DNA of 64,000 nucleotides from Trichomonas vaginalis G3. Lineage: Eukaryota > Parabasalia > Trichomonadida > Trichomonadidae. The stretch spans positions 2,880,879-2,944,878 of the forward strand of contig NC_067206.1 in assembly GCF_026262505.1 (NCBI RefSeq). The letters are read 5' to 3'. The position numbers were made by a program, and so were the translations under genes. This document shows positions 58,101 through 64,000 of the stretch, in pieces. Position 1 is the stretch's first letter, and every line of letters begins with the position of its first letter. The notes under the pieces are model-generated. The model searched no databases and was not told the DNA's origin. It saw nothing but the letters and a program-made list of their open reading frames with translations.

Positions 58101-59864
58101 GTATTGTATGCGCTCCTTGATCAGTTTGACAAGGATATTGATCGAATACGGCTGATTATACTTGAAGAAAAATTCTGTATTAGAAAAGAAGAGGATGACG
58201 GCAAGGTTTGTAGGAAGCAATGTCAGTAAATCGAATAATTTCTGGATCAGAACTGGAATCTTTGCATTACTTTGCTGAATTAAGATCAAATTTGCCTGAA
58301 GAATGGAAATTAACGATTGAACGATAGAGACGATCGAATCCTTGGCCGATGACATTACGTTTGACGGTAGCGTTAAGTAGCTTGTAATTAGATCAACCAG
58401 TTTTTCGAACATTTGACTTTGCCTTGGAATGAAAAGACGTGGAATAATCTGCGATCCGATGAAAGCAGACATGAGTGGTGTGATCGCTTTGATGAATTTC
58501 TTGAGCTTCTTTTGGAATAATAACATTGCATCGTATTTCGCGAGATCCAATAACGTTGGATCCTCGGAACCAAGGAAGAGAAGCTTTCTGACTGCAACTC
58601 TGTTGTTGTTAATAGGTACAACTATGTAATAACACCTATTTACAGCATCAATTGTTGCAGCAAGGATCGGTTCTGGGTATTGGAAGCCGACATCGATCAA
58701 GAACTCACCGGAGACCAAGGAGAATATTCTGAAAATGGAGTTATTCGGTCTTTGGTAGAGAAATGCGAGATAATGGCCATTTGTAACGATAGGAACTTGA
58801 TAAGAAGCTTCGATAGGGAATAATGATTGAAGAGATGGATCAAGATGGGCTTTAGAGCGCTTGAGTGTCTTAGATATTGTTGCACTTCCGTATTTCGCTT
58901 TGTATTCCCACATATCGTTAACGCTGACGTGCGAAGCGCCATCGGATACGACAAATTTGTCTTTGCAGGTTTGCGGTGATGCTTGGGCGAAATTAAGACC
59001 TTCTTCTAATGGTTTAGTGATAAGATCATTGATTCTGAAGGTGTATTTGTATTCACCATCTATGACATATAGTTTTGCTCTATCTACGTAGATGCAAACG
59101 TTTTCTTTGAATTGTTTATCAATTTTTCTTCGAATTGGAGCTGTAAGAATACAGCCACCTTCCGTAATTGGGAATATGTAGAGATCGCTTGCTGTTAAAA
59201 CAAACAAAAATGTACCATTCGAGCAGATTGTGTGTTTCCAAATTCTTGTGCACTCAATAACTTCGTAAGGTGAGCCACGATAGCAGAATTCGACCATTGG
59301 AGGTGGAATAGCTGTTGGTGGAATAGTATCATCAAGATATTCAGTAATGTCTTCGAGTAATTTTGATTTTGTATCTTTCTTTTGAATAACATTAAGAGCA
59401 ACCTCGAAACCTTCAATAAGCTTATCGAAATTCAATTTGAAATATAATTTACGTGTTGGAACAAATGTAAATGCGGGCATATTTAATAATCTGTAATGAG
59501 AAGTAAAAGCAATGTTTGTTTCACGTGCAGCGAAAATTCTGATATACTCGTCAAAATATGTTTTCAATTGTTCGATAAAAGTTTCATCACGTGGTTCAGA
59601 ATTTGAAATTATTGCTTCAATGACCGTTCTTAAGTTGACGATTTGGTCGAAACAGTTTATTGTCATGCCAACTATATCTTGTGGATGATGACAGGTAGCA
59701 ACCGATGGTTTAAATTTGCTTACTGGTGGTGGATTATAAGATAAAACAACTAATTCTCGCGCAAAAAAGTGAGCAGAAGGGTTGTAATCCCTCATATTTG
59801 CGAAAACTGGATCACGAGAAAGAGGTCCTATATTTGCGGATGAGGAAGATGTTCCTGCACCCAT
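52125..59864 (-). CDS. Giant HECT-domain E3 ubiquitin ligase with myristoylation signal
   Basis: 2,579 residues, uninterrupted. The start MGAGTSSSSANIG fits the N-myristoylation consensus (Gly2, Ser6). Residues about 1-450 hold beta-propeller-like repeats, the middle is helical armadillo-like sequence, and residues about 1,400-1,500 look like a SPRY or concanavalin-type beta domain (YLGIVSDTVEGYSTRYSFAE). The last 350 residues are a HECT domain: FVDEEAIDASGPMRELMTEC, the long IGIYIGMVVRTGFVQDMPFV stretch, and the catalytic Cys at 2,547 in LPTASTCFNRLHLPPYSS. HECT enzymes form a thioester with ubiquitin and pass it to substrates. The size and layout recall HERC or HECTD4-like giants. Myristoylation would place it at a membrane. 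Confidence 0.95.
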   Translation of the reverse strand: MGAGTSSSSANIGPLSRDPVFANMRDYNPSAHFFARELVVLSYNPPPVSKFKPSVATCHHPQDIVGMTINCFDQIVNLRTVIEAIISNSEPRDETFIEQLKTYFDEYIRIFAARETNIAFTSHYRLLNMPAFTFVPTRKLYFKLNFDKLIEGFEVALNVIQKKDTKSKLLEDITEYLDDTIPPTAIPPPMVEFCYRGSPYEVIECTRIWKHTICSNGTFLFVLTASDLYIFPITEGGCILTAPIRRKIDKQFKENVCIYVDRAKLYVIDGEYKYTFRINDLITKPLEEGLNFAQASPQTCKDKFVVSDGASHVSVNDMWEYKAKYGSATISKTLKRSKAHLDPSLQSLFPIEASYQVPIVTNGHYLAFLYQRPNNSIFRIFSLVSGEFLIDVGFQYPEPILAATIDAVNRCYYIVVPINNNRVAVRKLLFLGSEDPTLLDLAKYDAMLLFQKKLKKFIKAITPLMSAFIGSQIIPRLFIPRQSQMFEKLVDLITSYLTLPSNVMSSAKDSIVSIVQSLISILQANLILIQQSNAKIPVLIQKLFDLLTLLPTNLAVILFFSNTEFFFKYNQPYSINILVKLIKERIQYDNLNRYAMRYLETSSVLAKIPFSTPNSFSELIPQTFTNINNVPESILNLLILHQRVLLTWATKRLKEDPFAEITFGARPDRAEPSELDNFGDYFNILVTKFDTSISNSQTPVDFQDSLIFMLFDNFIRLISPLVEYHAIARITTALLSVLLQKLSDFINTKVPNINLYPKIANFVLTLLFTFGRYSATLFKGGGQSEFESKCMWLMRANIDIIDNQEAFNSLDNPNTNNFADQRIYNFLNNSECSQIQTIYTKYKAPTHRNLRPELKDLDRVTLLAICKHMGILEDLFNLKTTLSAELKKAVDQMTKVRNTYRNLLQNEKQHQAEEIKIRALMLLRMESEFLENDNKEQLISEYLSNDFSPFLIKNIIKQQRSRIQTTLVGFSLIDRTYTMQLHPLLNDIIAYTLSSIESFEGLSVIIKITKMTPQQLDQINKFYARVIDMIQTTKNNRFTLLAMRFFRDIDALQSVQLNLLHNILDLLSKDPNNCQLFALALSLIRKCDKLEPTLMNPNSSMGEMILLAESFRTLSYNEDAFDMVANRMFQSRDPLTVRVCGRVLSQLFDSPTSSRYDAFFKQAIFLIGSAFSQFAGLDIACEFVHVLREVLNRDILAKENLIKILTSITPDHKEVEIAGCLAVLTNFFEPMRPFCNVRFHQDLTTSTEVIALPTRKENKYIIYQKPFSLTDPAKKVVVEKPAFIYAVPLIQVNQKKFTYYDFILSFFNDMLINKRYDNITQSLYVQTIAHFLKEPDFMSHFTQEMVDVFSKDPVPFGNIIHIIETAYSFLRKPSLPQDNGFNTLVYKEAPTVTFLSPQIKEGVKFSVTVQTTSDRMRGYLGIVSDTVEGYSTRYSFAELPSGKMYPSLDEPEKLKPSQSYTMEVDTDAKVFSIGKNTYEFPYGQKFRVLFACHKSMQHTINVTNDPFDPRAFPPLAPHSVLSYANKNKLFKDVYWLEGIKQLPEDYNKIPSYNIDVNPVSYKERLRRNFITPINTILIHPQFATQASSQICIDAFRGLMYELTCQWMTIGLIRIAAQKPEMINNEIAIVKLFSILSVLLEQFFPNEYRDGRFMFSLNEPIWDPKATTNLLYLSLDIDCKAAMQSLAKRSDVPKAVGKCLKTMSNDPLLHLIAYPNRWHKYSPPGEVKNPVPTNGSSIVTINSFVGFVPNFFSVAGKAMLESPALIAIPLQLKLNVENTRSYALSVLSILPMDNSWIFETPFEMLILLKSYIYMVTTNEAKLLAKSVIIDSLVSNSPFILKYIPQFLELLQVTIPSTPIDQDKNYIHKLLLLGSQIPKMPPYQIDRYSLVYNQEYRVLSSQIARDLASHFPEFFNSEIPRTSESQLMIPQVPLDPGAITFDYLQHIMSIRLFVRRYNSLIGFPFWEILPLWFRASEYYKGKPDYIKPELRHLSYWLLRLVNPSKVRVTLRLNPLKNLGSEAMISRSKTENFEEAEYIFPEDFKRDIVLNDEITYLALISVPMGWSEFRPQLFFKDDESQSLKGQRVMVDLDQIHARFIEDMKDFAIRWDDDDTDALLNILPRSALQMPTFSTVRSIAEQSTLASRYSPSVVALRALLIHQFNYLKLNHFRDVPESIWSSMNMFVSCEDASDQFINCIAKGNENDHCVIKVDRHSAHRVILDGKGDRRQSIMHQVAMWFKTVRMEMLRSATKPWKVKFVDEEAIDASGPMRELMTECATSIFEKTSCLCFPVPNARHHRGQFKDLFVPYDETNGEYSDIYRGIGIYIGMVVRTGFVQDMPFVPFVWKFIAGGELSSNDILMVDKMLSDQFAQLRQAEADKDFQRCAVPWKIEQWNGQQAMLPGHSADSTVGPGEVENFIIECINFRINSIKPTLQLIRQGFIDNTKIDSHPLLTGARLSHMAQGSNVITTQQLRSITQVNDYKGLEDKNIRWFFNAVDRFNPDQRKLLLKFITTLTRLPNSSINSSFVLKIDKLERENPDQSLPTASTCFNRLHLPPYSSEEITYQKLLIAIQYCQTMENR

Positions 59865-62526
59865 TTTCTTTCTCTAAAAAGTTTTTTTATATTGTCAGAA
59901 ATTTCAAAAAAAAGTGGATCTAAAAATTGTGTGGCGCTTTTTTTCGCAATCAAAAACCTTTCAAGTTGTGTAAATTGGTAACTTTGTTAAGAAGCGTAAA
60001 TGTGTGTGAAATATATTAATTATCCATTTGCCTCGATCTTTCATTGTGCGGGTTTTTGAGTGAACGCAAAAAGGCGTCAAAAATTTTCTCACTGGGTTTT
60101 CGTGTATCAATCCCAGCTCATTATATACGCAACCAATCAAAAATCTGATATGGGAGTCCAAGGCTAACTTTTTGTTGTCTACCTAATAAAAGAGGAAGCA
60201 GCATTAGTGAGAATAATCGCAAATATTCAATTTAAATTATCTTTTTATTCTTAATTTAAAGTGACAAAAAGAATAAAAAACCTATTCTAAGGCATGTTGT
60301 TATGTAAATGAGACTAGACATCATATTTTATGTTATGAAAAAAAAATATTTAGAATTTTAGAACAAAATAAATAGAAAAAATAGCATAACTTATGGATGT
60401 GCGTATATTAAATTTAATAAATTAAGAGAAATTATTTTTGGCGCCAAAATTATTCGTTAACTCTCAAATTTTTCTGAGTCAATAAGCCGCCAAAAAAGTG
60501 TCATTTCTTTATAGGAAAGGAAACCTATTTGACGAACAATCCGGACACTAGTGCCTCAGCGAATTTCCCCAAACCCACCAATCCCCTCCCTGCTGTTGTG
60601 CACCATCGATGGAAAGTAAGTCATCAATAGTCTCTTTTCCTGATTTCAAGCTAACGTTAGATCATTCATGAAAGAAATCATTGCCTTTCATCAGAGACTT
60701 TCGTTATAACTGCGCTGCTCTCAAGTTCATCTTGAGAAATTTACGTAATAACTGAATTCCCAAAGTTCTTTAGGTGATCCAAAACACTGTAGCTGCTTGA
60801 ACTTTGGACGAGCCTCGCACCCCAGAGAATAGAAATCCCAATCTTGCTCATGTTTAGTTGAATTAGTCTGCAGCAGTACAGCTCTGATACCACAAGATCG
60901 TGATGTATACAAAGTCACAACGCTATTTGATTCAACAACTAGCTAGTTTTGACATCAAATTGCAAAATTTGACTTCGTTATGAGCTCTTTGTAGCAAAAA
61001 TACATTACACTTAAAGACTAGTTGCTAGACTGTAGTAGTTTGTTCGTATATATCTATTTTTCCCCAACGTATTGCATACTACATTTTGACAAGACTTGCA
61101 ACCTTATAGTAACCTCGTTGGGAATTGTTCAAGCAAAGCGTAGGTAGTTAAGGTCGAGTAAGAGTTCTTCTTAAATCTTTCACTGAATGAGTAGGTGTTG
61201 GAAGAACTGTTCTCTAAAGCGATACAGTTGCGCTACATGTTCGTCAACTTGTCTAGAAATAAATATATCATTTGTTTTATACGTTTTTTCGTAATAAATC
61301 TATTTGTATTTGTTGTATTTGAGTATGAAGATAACAAAAACTACGGCATAAGACGCAGTACACTGGGCTTCGTTGCCATTTTATTTACCATGTTAAGAAT
61401 AAACTTAACAGACATGCTTTGTTTTCGACGAAGCCATCTAAAATAACGTACATCTAAATAAAACTAAAAAACTGTAAAATTTCTTTATTTGATAGTATAC
61501 TTCAAATTATGCACTATACCTTCTAGAATTCTATAACACTCTTTGCATATAATTTTTTTAAAAAAAAGTTATATCTCGACAAAAATATGATTTATCAATA
61601 GAGTATGTAAAATAAAACTCATTCGCAGTATTAAAAAATCGTAAATCTTTCCAAAAAAATTTTGAATTACAAATTTTAAAACTTAAAACAACATTTTTTG
61701 AAGCGAAAAAACGAAATCTAATTTTTTTTGGAAAATTTAGAATAAATAGAGCTCTTTAACTCGTCGAATACAAATTGTTTTCAAGTTTTTTTCGACCGGA
61801 AATTGAACTTTTAGAGTTTATACAATAAGATTCACATGAAAAAATACGGGTTTAACAAAGAAATCACCAATATAAAGGTTTTTTAGTAGAACGAGATTGA
61901 TAAAAACTATGGTATGATAAAAAGACGATAATTTTTTTGGCGGGATAATTGAAGAATATGAATGATTCGAATTACAGACATACTCTAGTCCGAAACTTAC
62001 TATGGTTCGTGACTTATTTTTGACACAGAATAGCTGTAGACTAAGGCTTACTCTAGATCCAGACTTATTATACAATTAAATTTGCTTTTGGAATAAGACT
62101 TAATTTTAGTTACAAACTTATCTTAATATCAGACTTATATTTAGAATCAGACTTACTTTAGTCTAGAACTTACATTTAGAATCAGACTTCCATTTCAAGT
62201 CAGACTTACTTTCGTCCGAAACTTACATTTCAAGTCAGACTTACTTTCGTCCGAGACTTACATTTCAAGTCAGACTTACTTTCGTCCGAGACTTACATTT
62301 CAAGTCAGACTTACATTTCAAGTCAACTTACTTTCGTCCGAGACTTACATTTCAAGTCAGACTTACTTTCGTCCGAGACTTACATTTTAAGTCATACTTA
62401 CATTAATATCAAACTTATATTAACCTACGACTTACTTTTATTCCCAGACATCTTGATCCACACTGACATTGAAAACTACTCATACATCTAAATCCACTCA
62501 AACATAATCCAAAAAATGATAATGTA
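59865..62526. other. 2.7-kb gene-poor region
   Basis: Promoter flank of the HECT gene (59,865-60,200), AT-rich spacer, a less AT-rich unique stretch at about 60,500-61,000 without a convincing frame, more AT-rich sequence, and a tandem repeat (62,090-62,430). Short frames such as 60,727-60,918 on the minus strand have fairly protein-like composition but match nothing I recognise. TTGGCGCCAAAA near 60,440 and CGCCAAAAAAGTGTCATTTC near 60,490 resemble the right end of the transposon at 19.3-20.3 kb and may be a relic of it. Confidence 0.5.
62090..62430. repeat. 35-bp tandem repeat of GACTTAC-type units
   Basis: Units of about 35 bases, with the core TCAGACTTACTTTCGTCCGA then GACTTACATTTCA, repeated about six times with drift at the left side, built from smaller GACTTA(C/T) subunits. 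It lies just upstream of the unknown gene at 62,527 and may fall within its promoter. No coding role. Confidence 0.8.
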
Positions 62527-63189
62527 ATGAAACTTTATAGAAAATTGAAAATTTCGGCAATTAAAAATAAAGTCGAACAGCATTGTAAATGCAACTGCAA
62601 CATGGAAAATGTTTATAAACTATATGGTGTTCATATTCCATGTATTCATAACATCTTAGATGTAAAACCGGCCGATTTAGAAAAACCTAAAGCATTTCAT
62701 ATTGGAAAATTGGAATTCAATAGTTCGAAGAATATTCTAGTTTATGATGATGAAGACAATCCGATAGGAAAGGGTGATCGGAAAAATGAACAATGCAAAA
62801 TTTCGGCTCGGAAAACATTTACAACCAAAGTTGAGAACGAAATTTACTTGTATGAAGAACAAGTAACTCCAGATATAGGAGTTAAAAGTCTTGTTCAACG
62901 CATTTTAAATCTTCCGTCAATTGACAAGGCAACAAGCTTCATGTTTAATCTTGGGATGAACATCGATTATGATACAATTCAGGCAATTCATTATATATCA
63001 TCATTAAGAAAAACACATCCAGAAGTGATAGATTTGGCATTAAGTAATGCATATCTTCCGGAAGAATCAGATGAATATCAGCAAAACAAAGACATGATTT
63101 CAAAAATTATCGAAGAAGTTTTTGATAATAAAGACAAGGAAAGAGATCCGGATTTTGTTGTAAGAAGGAAGAGGAAAAATGGTTTGTGA
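62527..63189 (+). CDS. Unrecognised 220-residue protein
   Basis: ATG at 62,527. The N-terminus is basic with a cysteine cluster (KNKVEQHCKCNCNMENVYKL, then VHIPCIHN), possibly metal-binding. The middle has a short beta-rich part (NSSKNILVYDDEDNPIGKGD) and the C-terminal half is helical (VKSLVQRILNLPSIDKATSF), ending in a nuclear-localisation-like VVRRKRKNGL. No family recognised. Isolated between a tandem-repeat promoter region and a minisatellite. Codon use is host-like. Confidence 0.65.
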   Translation: MKLYRKLKISAIKNKVEQHCKCNCNMENVYKLYGVHIPCIHNILDVKPADLEKPKAFHIGKLEFNSSKNILVYDDEDNPIGKGDRKNEQCKISARKTFTTKVENEIYLYEEQVTPDIGVKSLVQRILNLPSIDKATSFMFNLGMNIDYDTIQAIHYISSLRKTHPEVIDLALSNAYLPEESDEYQQNKDMISKIIEEVFDNKDKERDPDFVVRRKRKNGL

Positions 63190-63349
63190 AAAAAATATTT
63201 ATATGAATAAAATGTGTATGATTATTGTTTATAAAAACAGTTAATAAATATGAGAAACTATTTAATTATTTGTTATATAAAGATTCGATATACAGAACAG
63301 AATGAAAAAGGATAAAAAAATTAATCAGAAAGATGTAAAAGTTTGGGAG

Positions 63350-64000
63350 ATATAAAAAATATTATAGAGATAAAATATTTCCAGAGAGATAAAAAAGTCA
63401 ATGAAAGATGCAACAGTGTTAATGAGATGGCATAGTGTCTGAGAGATGCAAGAGTGTCTGAGAGATACAATAGTATCTAACAGAAGCAAAAGTAAGTGAT
63501 AGATGCAACAGTGACTTATAGATGCAACAGTGTCTATGAGATGCAACAGTGTCTGACAGATGCAACAGTGTCTATGAAATTTAACAGTGTCTGAGAGATG
63601 CAAGAGTGTCTGAGAGATACAATAGTATCTAACAGAAGCAAAAGTAAGTGATAGATGCAACAGTGTCTATGAGATGCAACAGTGTCTGACAGATGCAACA
63701 GTGTCTATGAGATGCAACAGTGTTTGAGAGATACAATAGTATCTAACAGAAGCAACAGTGTCTGACAGATGCAACAGTGTCTATGAGATACAATAGTATC
63801 TGACAGATGCAACAGTGTCTGACAGATGCAACAGTGTCTATGAGATGCAACAGTGTCTATGAGATGCAACAGTGTCTGACAGATGCAACAGTGTCTGACA
63901 GATGCAACAGTGTCTGACAGATGCAACAGTGTCTGAAAGATGCAACAGTATCTGAAAGATGCAACAGTGTCTGACAGATGCAACAGTGTCTGACAGATGC
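63350..64000. repeat. 19-bp minisatellite running off the right edge
   Basis: About 33 units of GATGCAACAGTGTCTGACA with variants (GAGAGATGCAAGAGTGTC, ACAATAGTATCTAACAGAAG). Higher-order repeats occur: a block of about 180 bases recurs at roughly 63,430-63,550 and 63,600-63,720. Right-hand units are the most uniform. Open frames on the reverse strand are only a by-product of the stop-poor unit. Confidence 0.9.

Noticed and set aside
63325-63983. Repeated-peptide proteins on the minus strand of the right-edge repeat
   Set aside because: By-product of a 19-bp stop-poor minisatellite; phase changes between variants and there is no start context.
62090-64000. CRISPR-like arrays in the right-hand repeats
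   Set aside because: The units are simple head-to-tail tandem repeats; variable parts are degenerate copies of the unit, not spacers.

Overview
This 64 kb window is AT-rich protist DNA with intronless genes. It most resembles a trichomonad (Tritrichomonas or a close relative). Reasons: TCA(C/T)(T/A) initiator motifs lie 9-10 bases upstream of some start codons, the beta-tubulin gene is strongly codon-biased, genes are densely packed on both strands, and the left part holds a large Polinton/Maverick-type element of the kind abundant in trichomonads. Species assignment is inference from sequence style only.

Positions 1 to about 26,060 are one large virus-like element of the Polinton/Maverick class, entered from its interior because its left end lies outside the window. 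It carries KilA-N and T5orf172-type accessory genes, a retroviral-type integrase, a fibre module (collagen repeats plus a phage tail-collar-like domain), penton-like and major-capsid-like genes, an A32-type packaging ATPase, a D5-like SF3 helicase, and several unrecognised virion-type proteins. No protein-primed DNA polymerase was seen in this part. It looks like a decayed fossil with roughly ten or more breaks, and it has itself been hit by two DNA transposons (15,132-16,731 and 19,257-20,260).

Positions 26,400-63,200 are host: a PP2A/4/6-type phosphatase, tRNA-His, a tubulin glutamylase-like TTLL, a third hairpin-bearing transposon (29,570-30,372), beta-tubulin, a long coiled-coil protein, a Sel1-repeat protein, an EMB8/ABHD-type hydrolase, a large type I membrane protein, a UBL-UBA-Myb-like protein, a YEATS-domain protein, a GT31-like glycosyltransferase lacking an ATG, tRNA-Gly, a beta-helix-like surface protein, a broken secreted protein gene, a 2,579-residue HECT ubiquitin ligase with a myristoylation signal, and one unknown gene. 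The right end is a 19-bp minisatellite.

The most interesting signal is shared by the three short transposons. Each contains an array of long, near-perfect hairpins, and two of the three can fold into a three-armed cloverleaf on a closing stem. In two separate cases, two copies of the same hairpin carry their loop sequence in opposite orientations, suggesting repeated inversion between the arms.
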